A stretch of 37,546 nucleotides of DNA, taken from JBNKFQ01 sp050289385 (lineage in GTDB: Bacteria > Pseudomonadota > Gammaproteobacteria > Pseudomonadales > Porticoccaceae). Where the stretch lies: the NCBI GenBank assembly GCA_050289385.1, contig JBNKFQ010000249.1, positions 1-37,546 of the forward strand. The letters are read 5' to 3'. The stretch's first letter is position 1. Each line of letters begins with the position of its first letter. Below are positions 1 to 7,996 of the stretch, piece after piece. The translations under genes were made by a program, and so were the position numbers. The notes below the pieces were generated by a model. It was not told where the DNA came from. It saw nothing but the letters and a program-made list of their open reading frames with translations, and ran no database searches.

Positions 1-2
1 TT

Positions 3-278
3 TTGCCAGACAGTTCGATGGGAGACCAGAGTTTAACTGAATTGAATATAGTCTCTTCAGGTACGTTTTTAATTGGGTTGTTTCTTGTTTGTAGCTCTAT
101 TCCGTGGGCATATAACGCTATTGCAAGTTATGTGGTCATACCTGATCTGCATGAAGATCAGGCGCAAGTTCAATCTATCGCGGTTCAAATAATTAAAATT
201 GTTGTAGGTGTTCTTTTGATTGTCGGTCGAAAATTTGTCGTTCGTATTTACAAAATATGTAGGCAAGCAGGTATTTGA
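3..278 (+). CDS. small membrane protein, probably 5'-truncated by the window edge
   Basis: The reading frame is open to the left edge, so the true start may lie upstream; the first in-window start codons are TTG at 3 and ATG at 18. The 91 visible residues hold two hydrophobic segments, at about residues 20-40 and 60-77. A short hydrophilic stretch rich in acidic and Gln residues separates them, and the C-terminus is basic (RKFVVRIYKICRQ). This is what a small two-pass inner-membrane protein looks like. I do not recognise a family. Another small membrane protein follows at 421 on the same strand. Confidence 0.5.
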   Translation: MPDSSMGDQSLTELNIVSSGTFLIGLFLVCSSIPWAYNAIASYVVIPDLHEDQAQVQSIAVQIIKIVVGVLLIVGRKFVVRIYKICRQAGI

Positions 279-420
279 CAAGGAGCCTTTGTGTAGATTC
301 ACGAAACTGCTTTGCCTGGTTTATTAATAAATCTCTGTGTAAGCTTTGGAGGCAGGGGAAATGTCTCCAAATTTTCGGGCTCCTGATTAGGAATCGCAAA
401 TATATAGGATATGTTAGGAA

Positions 421-714
421 ATGATGGAAATAAATTTGGGTGTTATCGGAGCTGTCTTGGGTATATGTTTGGTTTTTGGTGGAATGTTGTTGTCCTCCAG
501 GCTAATAGGCTTTTCTGCCACTTCGCAAGAGTTGGCTGTTGTTGCGGTAATTTCTGTCGTTTTGGGGTTGATTCCATTCATTGGTTGGTTGCTATCACTT
601 GTAGGTACTTATATAGCGCTGTACAGAATTTCCCGGGATGGTGTGATTTTAATGATGATTGCTTCATGGATTATGATGCTTGCAATTGCCATAGCGCTCA
701 CAAAAATTATTTAA
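421..714 (+). CDS. small multi-pass membrane protein of unknown function
   Basis: This is a 97-residue, almost wholly hydrophobic protein. Segments at about residues 5-25, 37-57, 58-70 and 75-95 suggest three or four membrane passes. The loops are short, and the single clearly basic loop (YRISRDG) is near residue 70, between the last two segments. Only a weak purine-rich stretch (taggaa) precedes the ATG. A second ATG immediately follows the first, so the start could be one codon later. The base composition is AT-rich like the gene before it and unlike the pair that follows. No family was recognised. A frame-shifted overlapping reading frame at 411-761 looks like its shadow, because it lacks this clean membrane pattern. 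Confidence 0.55.
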   Translation: MMEINLGVIGAVLGICLVFGGMLLSSRLIGFSATSQELAVVAVISVVLGLIPFIGWLLSLVGTYIALYRISRDGVILMMIASWIMMLAIAIALTKII

Positions 715-860
715 TAAATATAAGCAATCTCAGGTACAAGATTCCGGGGGCAGATGCCTGATTGAATGCTAGGACGGGTGTTCTGGAATTGGCAGCGAAA
801 ACCAGGTAAGTTAGCGGCCTTAAAATTTCAAACGGAATACAAATTAATAAATAAGGAGGG

Positions 861-874
861 TACCACCGGTGGTA
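861..874. promoter_or_regulatory. 14-bp perfect palindrome between the Shine-Dalgarno and start codon
   Basis: The sequence TACCACCGGTGGTA is its own reverse complement. It begins two bases after the strong AAGGAGG ribosome binding site (853-859) and contains the GTG start codon (869-871) of the next gene. In mRNA it could form a short hairpin, or in DNA bind a dimeric regulator. Either would control initiation of the coupled pair 869-2970. The sequence and position are observed; the regulatory role is inferred. Confidence 0.4.
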
Positions 875-1888
875 ACAAGATGGCTTTTCTTACTGGGAGC
901 TTTGTTGCTGGGTATTGGCTTTGGCGTTGCCAACTACTGGCCCGACCTCAAGCGCCTGAACCAACCCGTAGACACCAATCTTCAGGTGAAGAGTGTCAGC
1001 TCCCCCTCCAGCGAAGTTGACCCCAAGGTACTAAAGCAAACGCCAGACCTGGATCGGCTTCTGGCGCTCAACATCCCGCGCCCGGGCGCCAGCCCCGAAA
1101 TCTGGCGTGCATTTTTCGAAGAACTGCAACTAATACCCAGCGGCCGCTTTCGCGGTTTCAGCGCCACTCATCCGTTGATGGCTCTGTTTGCCTACACCGC
1201 CAAACACCAACCCGAGCTGTTTTACGCCAAGATGTCACAGTCCACCGGTATCAAATCAATGGTGTCGGTATTGATCTCAAGAGGTTTGCTGCTGGACTGG
1301 TATCAGCAGGTTGAGCAGCCGCAACGCTGGTTGCTGGCAAGCCCCGAAGCGGTGAAAGGGCTGGCTCGAAAGCTCGGCATCAGCCAGGCCAAACGGTTGA
1401 CCGCCGAGGCGTTTCTAACCGTCAAGGAACCGCAGCTTACCGTTAATTTATACATTCTCAGGTTCGCGGCAGATGCCATGAACCCAACGGAACTGGCGCA
1501 GGTTATCGACCGCCTGCTGCGCGGTGAATTCAAATACGACCCGCGCCAGGTCAAGGGTCTGATCGACTTGCCCGCGATTGGTAAAACCGAGCTGGTGCAA
1601 TTGATCAAGCGTGCCGCCTATCCCTCCAGATCAATGTCCTCCTACATGGCCACAGCGCTGCGCCTGGGCGACACCGAGTACGTAAATACTTTGGCTCTGG
1701 ATGTTGAGTACAACGCCAAACAGCCGAATAACTTTTATTGCAGTGGCTGCGCGCTTGCCCTGTATACAGACGGTTTGATCGGCAGAGATCTGGCTGCTGC
1801 CGCGCGCGCTGGTCAGGTCGCCGCACAATTGGACAGCGGGGCAACCGAGTCCAGCCCTGTACGCCGCAGGGCGGAGCAAAGCCAATGA
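869..1888 (+). CDS. membrane-anchored protein of unknown function, first gene of a coupled pair
   Basis: A GTG start is chosen because AAGGAGG lies ten bases upstream and the only nearby ATG (880) is out of frame. The 339-residue product has one N-terminal hydrophobic segment (about residues 4-22) preceded by Arg4, typical of a signal anchor with the rest in the periplasm. The remainder is soluble and probably largely helical, with a late CxxC pair (Cys291, Cys294). Its stop codon overlaps the start of the next gene (ATGA), implying translational coupling. The next protein shares the same plan: an N-terminal anchor, a helical body and a CxxC. The gene is visibly richer in GC than its neighbours on either side. 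I recognise no family. Confidence 0.75.
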   Translation: MVTRWLFLLGALLLGIGFGVANYWPDLKRLNQPVDTNLQVKSVSSPSSEVDPKVLKQTPDLDRLLALNIPRPGASPEIWRAFFEELQLIPSGRFRGFSATHPLMALFAYTAKHQPELFYAKMSQSTGIKSMVSVLISRGLLLDWYQQVEQPQRWLLASPEAVKGLARKLGISQAKRLTAEAFLTVKEPQLTVNLYILRFAADAMNPTELAQVIDRLLRGEFKYDPRQVKGLIDLPAIGKTELVQLIKRAAYPSRSMSSYMATALRLGDTEYVNTLALDVEYNAKQPNNFYCSGCALALYTDGLIGRDLAAAARAGQVAAQLDSGATESSPVRRRAEQSQ

Positions 1889-2970
1889 ATGCCAGCCAAT
1901 CCCCTCGCCGTCGATTTTTACCTGCTCTGGCCGTTGGCATCGTGATGATGCTGGCGGGCTACATTACTTCGCAGTTGTGGTTGAGTGAGCCCGGTAATCA
2001 GCAGCGTCTGGTCGATGGTATCGCAGCGATGCGCGAAGCCCTGTGTGACAGTGGTGTTCGCTTCCCCGGTGACCACTGTCAGTTTGTCAGTCCGGTTGTC
2101 GAACAACCGGAATCGGGTTCGGTTACAGAGATAGCGGCGCGTTTTCCCGATCTGATCACGGCACAGAATTACTTTACCTGGCAGGGCGGCGGCGAAAGCG
2201 AAGCCGCGCGCTACCTGGCGCTAATGACCAGCCTCACCGCCGGGCGTCATCATCAAAGCGGCAGCTATCAGGCTTTTGACACTCTGGCGGCGCGACTGCA
2301 ACCGATTTGGCAACGTTATCCCGAACTGGTGGCCGGTGCAGCCTGCACTTTCTGCTCTCGACATTATCGTTTGGTGGCAAATCTGATCGCCAGTAATGGC
2401 GATAACGTTGGCGCCAGCGTTATCAACATGGCTATTGACCCGGTTTTTTTTCGCGTGTTGCTCACTCAGGGGGCACTGTCCGAACAAGAGATCGCAACCC
2501 TGTTACCGCTGCATGCGCAGTTGTCCTGGGCGGGTGATGCCGATACCGCCAGCACCATTGGCCAGGCCCTGGCCGTGCGTCAGCAGTGGTCAGACTTGTT
2601 GCAATGGGTGCGCAAGGGCTTGAACGGTGGGCGCGCGCTGGGCAAACTGCCCCTTGCGGAACTGCCGCGAGAACTGGTGATTGAGGCTTGGCAACAAGGG
2701 GTGGCCAAAGGTAGCGCCAGCGTCGATTTAACCGAATTTCTGGTTGCCAGTGGCCACCGCCCGGCATTGCGCTGGCTGATCTGGCTAGAGGGCACCGATT
2801 TTCCGTATCTGCACGAATACAGCTACAAATATGCCAAACAGCGCTACAAGTGGATATTGCAGAATCACACCTATTTCCCGGTACTCAGTGGTGACGAACT
2901 GGTCGATTTTTACAACAAGCACTGGAAATCTATTCGCTGGAACCCGGATCGAAAACGCTGGGATTGGTGA
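1885..2970 (+). CDS. membrane-anchored protein of unknown function, second gene of a coupled pair
   Basis: The ATG at 1885 overlaps the TGA of the previous gene as ATGA, which fixes this start; an open frame further upstream from 1738 is only read-through of the same frame. The 361-residue product starts with a basic stretch (SPRRR) and one hydrophobic segment (about residues 11-31), so it is probably anchored in the inner membrane with a periplasmic domain. Four cysteines are present in the first half, two of them as CxxC (Cys154, Cys157). The C-terminal 60 residues are rich in Tyr, Trp and Lys. Coupling, shared topology and a CxxC in both proteins suggest the pair acts together. The function is unknown. 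Confidence 0.75.
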   Translation: MNASQSPRRRFLPALAVGIVMMLAGYITSQLWLSEPGNQQRLVDGIAAMREALCDSGVRFPGDHCQFVSPVVEQPESGSVTEIAARFPDLITAQNYFTWQGGGESEAARYLALMTSLTAGRHHQSGSYQAFDTLAARLQPIWQRYPELVAGAACTFCSRHYRLVANLIASNGDNVGASVINMAIDPVFFRVLLTQGALSEQEIATLLPLHAQLSWAGDADTASTIGQALAVRQQWSDLLQWVRKGLNGGRALGKLPLAELPRELVIEAWQQGVAKGSASVDLTEFLVASGHRPALRWLIWLEGTDFPYLHEYSYKYAKQRYKWILQNHTYFPVLSGDELVDFYNKHWKSIRWNPDRKRWDW

Positions 2971-3025
2971 AAATTAATCGTTATGGATTCGTTTGGAAAA
3001 TTACACAGTCTTCAGGAGTGATCAA

Positions 3026-3535
3026 ATGGAAGAGCACAACGTATACGCACCACCCGCTTCAAATCTGGAACAAGTTGTTCAAGGGACTGTGTTGGCAAGC
3101 AGGTGGGACCGTCTTTGGGGTGCGCTGATTGACGGTTTTATCGCGGTGGCAGTTACGTTTCCGGTAATGTTTATGACAGGCTATTGGGAAAACGCAAGGG
3201 CACAAAATGTAACTATTTCCGAAATCGTGGCACTTGGCATTTTTGGAGTGGTGGCCTTTGTTGCGATTCACGGGTATTTACTCGCAAAGTATGGCCAAAC
3301 TGTTGGCAAGAGACTGGTTGGGACCAAAATTGTTTCTTCCTGCACCGACGAAATTCTTCCACTTGGCAAAATATTTTTTATTCGATATCTGCCAGTGAGT
3401 ATCGCGTCGCAAATTCCTGTAATAGGCGGGTTTCTGGCAATTATAGATGACCTGTTTATTTTTCGAAAGGACAAGCGTTGTTTTCATGATCTGTTAGCGG
3501 GCACCAAAGTGATAAAAGCAAGCACAACCCAATAG
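3026..3535 (+). CDS. RDD family membrane protein
   Basis: The start is the ATG at 3026, seven bases after AGGAG (3014-3018); an in-frame start at 2993 lacks a ribosome binding site. The 169-residue product begins with the short N-x-YxPP type leader (NVYAPPAS) seen in many RDD proteins. The RDD core follows: RWDRLWGALIDGFI at residues 27-39 with the first membrane segment, a second membrane segment at about 65-85, then GQTVGKRLVGTKIV at 90-103. A further hydrophobic stretch is at about 118-137. RDD proteins are small inner-membrane proteins, some of which have been proposed as ion exchangers; the role here cannot be assigned. It stands alone between unrelated genes. Confidence 0.82.
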   Translation: MEEHNVYAPPASNLEQVVQGTVLASRWDRLWGALIDGFIAVAVTFPVMFMTGYWENARAQNVTISEIVALGIFGVVAFVAIHGYLLAKYGQTVGKRLVGTKIVSSCTDEILPLGKIFFIRYLPVSIASQIPVIGGFLAIIDDLFIFRKDKRCFHDLLAGTKVIKASTTQ

Positions 3536-3578
3536 GTTAATTCGAGTATTGGAATTTTCATTAATAGTGAGTGTTTTA

Positions 3579-4055
3579 ATGATGGAACCTCGAATAAAAC
3601 AATTGATGCCAAAACAACTGACAGGCATTCGCAAGGCTATGTCTTTTGGGGATAACAAAACAGTTGAGTTGTGGCGAGAATTTATGCTGAGAAGGCATGA
3701 GATTAAAAACCGAGTCAACACAGATTATATTTCGATGCAAATATATGAAGACGGTGACAAGCTCAATTTCTCACCTTCGACAACGTTTGAAAAATGGGCA
3801 TCAGTTGAAGTCTTTAATGATAAATTGGTGCCGGATAACATGGAGCCCTATACACTTAACGGCGGTTTATATGCCGTATTTGAGCATATAGGCCCAGCGA
3901 GCGCGGCACAAGTGATCATGCAGCATATTTTTGGTGTTTGGCTTCCGTCATCAAAATATAAGCTGGATAACAGAGAGCACTTCGAAGTTTTGCCCGAAGG
4001 CTATAACCCGGCCGACCCCGAGGCCAGGGAAGAGATATGGGTGCCGATCAAATAG
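3579..4055 (+). CDS. GyrI-like / effector-binding domain protein
   Basis: The product of about 158 residues begins MMEPRIKQLMPKQLTGIRKAM and ends in an acidic tail with EEIWVPIK. This is the layout of stand-alone GyrI-like (AraC effector-binding) domains: an N-terminal strand starting EPRI, a central 'W..F..R' helix, a strand pair around GGLYAVFEHIG, and a C-terminal 'EIWVPI' strand. Such domains bind small cationic or amphipathic molecules in transcription factors, or act alone as drug-binding or gyrase-modulating proteins. No helix-turn-helix is attached here. The start is either of two adjacent ATGs (3579, 3582); the upstream TTG at 3549 is less likely. Confidence 0.75.
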   Translation: MMEPRIKQLMPKQLTGIRKAMSFGDNKTVELWREFMLRRHEIKNRVNTDYISMQIYEDGDKLNFSPSTTFEKWASVEVFNDKLVPDNMEPYTLNGGLYAVFEHIGPASAAQVIMQHIFGVWLPSSKYKLDNREHFEVLPEGYNPADPEAREEIWVPIK

Positions 4056-4092
4056 AGTAATTCAAGGGGAGCCCGGTTTGACCTGCCTGTAT

Positions 4093-4148
4093 CTGGTATT
4101 CCTTAAAGGTGATAATGACGGGTTCGATTGACTTGTCAGCGTTCATGG
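4093..4148 (+). repeat. degenerate partial copy of the 24921-25200 structured element
   Basis: These 56 bases align without gaps to 24921-24976, the left terminal repeat and first hairpin arm of the large element near ilvE. By hand count 46 of 56 positions match, and the last 17 bases (4132-4148) are identical. Similarity stops after 4148, so the inner loop, the pairing arm and the right end are absent. The surrounding 4056-4293 gap holds no gene. This is best read as the remnant of a dispersed element. Confidence 0.65.
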
Positions 4149-4293
4149 ATTTTTGGTTTACTTGAACATATCTACGTAATCCAAAGACAAGAGCCCCGGC
4201 GAGGCAAAATGATAGCAGCGTTTTCCCGGTAACTGTTGGTGCTGAACGGTGGCGACGAATAAAACTTTAAAGCCAAATTAAGAGTAGGTCTAC

Positions 4294-5382
4294 ATGTCGA
4301 TTGGATTACTAATGAAAAAGAAAATTATATTATTTTTATCGACTTTCCTTTTTTACACCGGTTCGATACTTGCCCTGACGAATGAAGAGCTGGCTAGCCG
4401 TTCACGAGAATATGTCCAGCGGCTGTGCGACGAAGATAAGTTCTCCGGTGCAGTGCTGATTGCCCAAGGGAAAGAAGTTTTGTTTACCCAAGCCTGTGGT
4501 GAAGCAAGCAAACGCTTTCATATCCTCAATAAGGTGGATACCAAATTTTCTCTTGGGTCTATGAACAAAATGTTTACCGCTGTCGCAATTGCGCAGTTGG
4601 AGCAACGCGGTTTGTTGTCTTATGACGACAGAATAAGTAAATACATTGATGAGTCCTGGCTACCAAAAGATATTGCCGACACGATCACGGTTCGTCATTT
4701 GCTTACACATTCCTCGGGGTTGGGTAGCTATTTTAACGACAAGTTTCGGACATCTTCGCGTGGTGCTATGCGTACCATAGAGGCATTTAAACCCTTTGTG
4801 CAGGGAGATGTTCCGCAATTTGAGCCGGGTTCAAAATTTCTTTACAGCAATACTGGTATATTGTTACTGGGGGTAGTAATCGAAAAGGTGAGTCGTCAAG
4901 ACTATTTTGACTATATCGCTGAAAATATATATAGAGTGGCTGGTATGTCTGACACAGACAGTTACGAATTGGACAAGCCTGTTGAAAATCTGGCAACTGG
5001 TTACATGCCAGCAGAGGGTGGTTCTGCAGGGTGGCAAAGTAATGTATTAAAAAAGCCGGCAAGAGGAGGTCCTGCCGGTGGTGGATATTCAACTGTGGAG
5101 GATTTGCATCGGTTTGCTCTTGCTATGTTAGATGACAAATTGATTTCCCGAACTTCCAGAGAAACAATCTGGTCGGCAGGCGTTGTGCCTTATTATGGGT
5201 ACGGTTTTATGCGAGGTTCTACCCCTGCGGGAGAACTGGTAGGGCACGGTGGTCATTTTCCTGGTGTAAGTGCACTGATGTATATCTATCCTGATGCAGG
5301 TTATGTTGTTGTGGTTTTGTCTAATTACTCAAAAGCCAAAGCGCGCCCGGTGTGGGAAAAGATCGATAGTTTTCTGCATTAA
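4294..5382 (+). CDS. serine hydrolase of the beta-lactamase/penicillin-binding fold (S12, PF00144 type)
   Basis: The 362-residue product has an N-terminal signal sequence (basic KKK then a hydrophobic core to about residue 28), so it is predicted to be exported. The active-site set of the class C-like hydrolase superfamily is visible: SMNK (Ser89 to Lys92), YSN (Tyr184 to Asn186) and GHGGHFPG (317-324) standing for the KTG-like third motif. Members hydrolyse esters, D-amino peptides or peptidoglycan stem peptides. True class C beta-lactamase activity cannot be inferred from the fold. The ATG at 4294 has only a moderate AGAGTAGG upstream; ATG 4312 is an alternative that keeps the whole signal peptide. 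The gene appears to be monocistronic. Confidence 0.85.
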   Translation: MSIGLLMKKKIILFLSTFLFYTGSILALTNEELASRSREYVQRLCDEDKFSGAVLIAQGKEVLFTQACGEASKRFHILNKVDTKFSLGSMNKMFTAVAIAQLEQRGLLSYDDRISKYIDESWLPKDIADTITVRHLLTHSSGLGSYFNDKFRTSSRGAMRTIEAFKPFVQGDVPQFEPGSKFLYSNTGILLLGVVIEKVSRQDYFDYIAENIYRVAGMSDTDSYELDKPVENLATGYMPAEGGSAGWQSNVLKKPARGGPAGGGYSTVEDLHRFALAMLDDKLISRTSRETIWSAGVVPYYGYGFMRGSTPAGELVGHGGHFPGVSALMYIYPDAGYVVVVLSNYSKAKARPVWEKIDSFLH

Positions 5383-5522
5383 GGAAAGTATTTTGATGCC
5401 CGATTTGATGGAGAGAAGCCGCTTTATAGTTGGCGGTATGAACCGAAAGACACGCATTCTATAAAGTTAGATAAAGCACTTCTTGGCAAATGAACCGATG
5501 TATTGTTGATAGAGAATTATTG

Positions 5523-6302
5523 ATGAAATTAAAAATGTTCCAGGTAGATGCATTCGCCGAACGGGTGTTTGAAGGAAACCCTGCAGCTGTATGTCCATTG
5601 GATAAATGGCTTGAGGACTTTGTTCTGCAAGCCATTGCAGAGGAAAACAACCTGTCAGAAACGGCTTTCTTTGTCCGCGCAGGCAATAGCTTTGAGTTGC
5701 GCTGGTTTACCCCTGAAGATGAGGTGGATTTGTGCGGTCATGCCACTCTTGCCAGCGCTCACGTGATTTATCAGCATTTGGCTTACTCCGAGCCACAGAT
5801 AAGCTTTTTGACGCGAAGTGGCGAATTGATTGTCAGTAAACGCGATGATGCATTTGTTATGAATTTTCCTGCCACAAGCCCCAAAGAAGTTGATGCGCCA
5901 GAGGCTCTGGTGAAGGGGCTCGGTAGTGAGCCGAAGCAAGTATTGTCGGCATTTGATTACATTGCTGTTTATGATACGCAAGAAGAGATACAAAGGCTTA
6001 CACCGGATTTTTTGCAATTACAAAAACTGGACTTGAGAGGTGTTATTGCTACTGCCCCGGGTGATGAGCTGGATTTTGTCAGTCGTTGCTTCTTTCCAAA
6101 ACTTCGGGTGAATGAAGATCCCGTTACCGGTTCTGCACGCTGCGAGCTGACGCCATACTGGAGCGCCCGATTAGGCCGTAATGTTTTGAAAGCATGCCAG
6201 CTTTCAAAGCGTAGTGGCAGGCTGGGTTGCGAACTCAACGGAGAGCGCGTCGTGTTGTCGGGGACCGCAAAAGATTATATGACGGCAGAAATATCTATTT
6301 AA
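5523..6302 (+). CDS. PhzF-family isomerase-like protein
   Basis: The 259-residue product has the PhzF/DapF-like fold signatures: FQVDAFAERVFEGNPAAV at residues 6-23, ENNLSETAFF with Glu46 in the position of the catalytic Glu45 of PhzF, DLCGHATLASAH at 69-80 and NEDPVTGSA in the C-terminal half. Family members catalyse isomerisation or proton shifts on small metabolites; most are not phenazine enzymes. No phenazine genes lie nearby, so the substrate is unknown. In the usual 'GSAHC' motif the His is Arg here (GSARC). The start at 5523 matches the usual family N-terminus; an in-frame ATG at 5490 adds 11 residues without support. Confidence 0.87.
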   Translation: MKLKMFQVDAFAERVFEGNPAAVCPLDKWLEDFVLQAIAEENNLSETAFFVRAGNSFELRWFTPEDEVDLCGHATLASAHVIYQHLAYSEPQISFLTRSGELIVSKRDDAFVMNFPATSPKEVDAPEALVKGLGSEPKQVLSAFDYIAVYDTQEEIQRLTPDFLQLQKLDLRGVIATAPGDELDFVSRCFFPKLRVNEDPVTGSARCELTPYWSARLGRNVLKACQLSKRSGRLGCELNGERVVLSGTAKDYMTAEISI

Positions 6303-6319
6303 CTTCCCATGAGGCATGT

Positions 6320-6661
6320 ATGAAAAAAATCGCTTATCATATAAGTTTGTCAGGCGCTCTGAACATGGGGCCGCCTGCAGATGGTGAATTGGCAATTCCG
6401 ATATTTGCGCACGGCACAATGCAAACAGAGCTGTATGCACCAGAAAACATAGATCGTCAAAATCCCCACAACAGAGATGAAATATATGTGGTTGCCAACG
6501 GCGAAGGTAAGTTTTTTGACGGTGAAAAACGTGTCCAGGTAAAGGAAGGTTCTTTTATTTTTGTGCCAGCCGGGGTGGAACATCGGTTTGAGAATTTTTC
6601 CAACAACTTTGCTGTATGGGTGATATTTTATGGGCCTGAAGGCGGCGAAACAGACGCCTGA
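6320..6661 (+). CDS. small single-domain cupin
   Basis: This 113-residue protein carries the two cupin motifs. Motif 1 runs from NPHNRDEIYVV to the GEGKFFDG turn, and motif 2 is GSFIFVPAGVEHRFEN. His50, Glu54 and His88 are in metal-binding positions; the usual second His of motif 1 is Asn51 here. The ATG at 6320 follows GAGG by five bases, and the reading frame further upstream is shadow of phzF. It begins 17 bases after the PhzF stop and is followed within 20 bases by the GFA gene, so these three are likely co-transcribed. Small cupins bind a metal and act as dioxygenases, isomerases or sensors. No specific substrate can be given. Confidence 0.82.
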   Translation: MKKIAYHISLSGALNMGPPADGELAIPIFAHGTMQTELYAPENIDRQNPHNRDEIYVVANGEGKFFDGEKRVQVKEGSFIFVPAGVEHRFENFSNNFAVWVIFYGPEGGETDA

Positions 6662-6680
6662 TGAAATATTTGGAGGAAAT

Positions 6681-7085
6681 ATGAAAGGCAGTTGCTTGTG
6701 TGGAAGCGTCATCTATGAAATAACCCCTCCATTTAAATTATTCCAGTATTGCCATTGTTCCCGATGTCGGAAGTTTAGCGGTAGCGCACAGGCGTCGAAT
6801 CTGTTTGTGCCTTCATCGCAATTTGAATGGTTGCAAGGGCAAGAGTTTCTGGGTCGTTTTGAACCTCCTGGAACCAAATACTATGCATCAACATTTTGTA
6901 AAAACTGTGGTTCTTCATTGCCATGGCTTGTGCAGGGTGGTGGCATGGTTGTCGTTCCGGCAGGTACGCTTGATGAAGACCCTGAAATCAGGCCCCAGCA
7001 AAATATATTCTGGGAGTCAAAAGCAGCATGGTTTGTTTCGCCTTGTGAATTGCAACAGTATGCTGAACTTCCACAAAAAAAATAA
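6681..7085 (+). CDS. GFA / CENP-V domain zinc protein
   Basis: The start is the ATG at 6681, a few bases after GGAGG (6672-6676). The 134-residue product shows the zinc-binding cysteine pattern of the GFA family. There is an N-terminal GSCLCGSV (Cys5, Cys7), a central CHCSRCRK (Cys24, Cys26, Cys29) and FCKNCGSSLPW (Cys73, Cys76). The family is named for glutathione-dependent formaldehyde-activating enzyme, but that activity is disputed, and most members are uncharacterised zinc proteins. No formaldehyde dehydrogenase gene lies nearby to support a detoxification role. It is probably in one transcript with phzF and the cupin. Confidence 0.87.
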   Translation: MKGSCLCGSVIYEITPPFKLFQYCHCSRCRKFSGSAQASNLFVPSSQFEWLQGQEFLGRFEPPGTKYYASTFCKNCGSSLPWLVQGGGMVVVPAGTLDEDPEIRPQQNIFWESKAAWFVSPCELQQYAELPQKK

Positions 7086-7166
7086 CGACTGTTTGTGGCC
7101 TGACAAAATGAGCGGCTGTTGTAGTTGCTATGGTCAGGGAGAGTCAGATCTGAAAGAGCCAGGAAA

Positions 7167-7571
7167 ATGAAAAATAATATTAATATGCCAGTCTTGCATG
7201 TGCTTTTTGTATTGGTGATTTTATGTTCGTTCAGTGCGGAAGCAAAAGAAGATAAATTTTTTAAAAAATGCGCAATATCAATAAGTTCGTTGAGCAAAAC
7301 GACAGGAAAACCTGGCGACGTTATTAAGTTATATGGCAATTGGGGAAAAGCTCAGGGTGAGAAAATTCCTCGCATCAATCGGGGTAGGGCAAACGACCTG
7401 GAGGTCTTGTCTTGGTCCAGTTCGGTAATTAAAGCCAGAATTCCTGAAAGTCTTGAACCCGGATCATATAAAGTTGGTGTGTATTGCAATGATCCATATG
7501 ACATGCGGAAGGGTGGTTCTTACAGTTCAGGATGGCTCGATTTTGAAATTTCCAACTCGAACGGAAAATAA
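7167..7571 (+). CDS. secreted protein with an IPT/TIG-like domain
   Basis: The ATG at 7167 begins a signal peptide (hydrophobic stretch from about residue 8 to 22, likely cut near SAEA-KED). The mature protein of about 105 residues has the order of an immunoglobulin-like IPT/TIG domain: 'TGKPGDVIKLYGNWG' as the first strands, 'LEVLSWSSSVIKARIPESL' in the middle and 'EPGSYKVGVYCNDP' near the end. Two cysteines (in KKCAIS and VYCND) could form a disulfide. Such domains usually mediate protein or carbohydrate contact. The domain assignment rests on pattern only, and the function is unknown. Confidence 0.65.
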   Translation: MKNNINMPVLHVLFVLVILCSFSAEAKEDKFFKKCAISISSLSKTTGKPGDVIKLYGNWGKAQGEKIPRINRGRANDLEVLSWSSSVIKARIPESLEPGSYKVGVYCNDPYDMRKGGSYSSGWLDFEISNSNGK

Positions 7572-7732
7572 GGTGTAAAACCTGAAGTGAGCTTGAAGGA
7601 TGCGTGAACAGGATGCCGCTTTACAGATGTTCCTCAATACAGACTTTTTATTGGCAGAAAACCGCTATGTAATAGTTTTATAATCATAATGAAATATTTC
7701 CACGAGCGCCAAAAATCATTCGATGATCAAAC

Positions 7733-7985
7733 TGCCGGCTAGCCACAACGCCTTTGCAACACTGGGGCAGCGCACTGGATAAACCCGTCAGACTTACTAT
7801 TCTTCCACTGTTCGCTTTTTTGAACGCTGGTGTTTGCTGTCTTCAGACTTTTCGCATGTGCCTCCTGCTTCGCCGGTGATGCCAGGTGTGGCATCGGGCC
7901 TGGTATTTTGTGCGGTTCATTGATCGCAGGTCTGCTCGGTGTTGTGGTGTTTCTGTTTGCAGATAAAGAAAAGCCAGGGAAATAA
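7733..7985 (+). pseudogene. nhaA: remnant of a Na+/H+ antiporter nhaA gene
   Basis: No intact gene lies in 7572-7996. Translating from 7733 gives TPLQ then ALDKPVRLTILPLFAFLNAGV, closely resembling the NhaA stretch that ends in ILPLFAFANAGV. From 7890 a different frame gives GIGPGILCGSLIAGLLGVVV, matching the last NhaA membrane helix, and it ends in KEKPGK and TAA at 7983. In intact NhaA about 80 residues separate these two blocks. Here only about 60 bases do, and the frame changes, so there is both an internal deletion and a frameshift. The 5' two thirds of the gene were not found. This is a decayed gene fragment. Confidence 0.62.
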
Positions 7986-7996
7986 TGATTTTTCGA

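Noticed and set aside
766..1020. Open frame before and across the start of the 869 gene
   Set aside because: It lacks a ribosome binding site and protein character and is a frame-shifted shadow of the real gene.
4294..5382. Antibiotic-resistance beta-lactamase
   Set aside because: Only the broad S12 serine hydrolase motifs are present; the third motif and length do not single out AmpC, and no ampR neighbour exists.
5523..6302. Phenazine biosynthesis, suggested by the PhzF-like gene
   Set aside because: No other phz gene is present and most PhzF-like proteins act elsewhere.
6681..7085. Formaldehyde detoxification role for the GFA protein
   Set aside because: No glutathione-dependent formaldehyde dehydrogenase or hydrolase gene lies near it and the family name does not prove activity.
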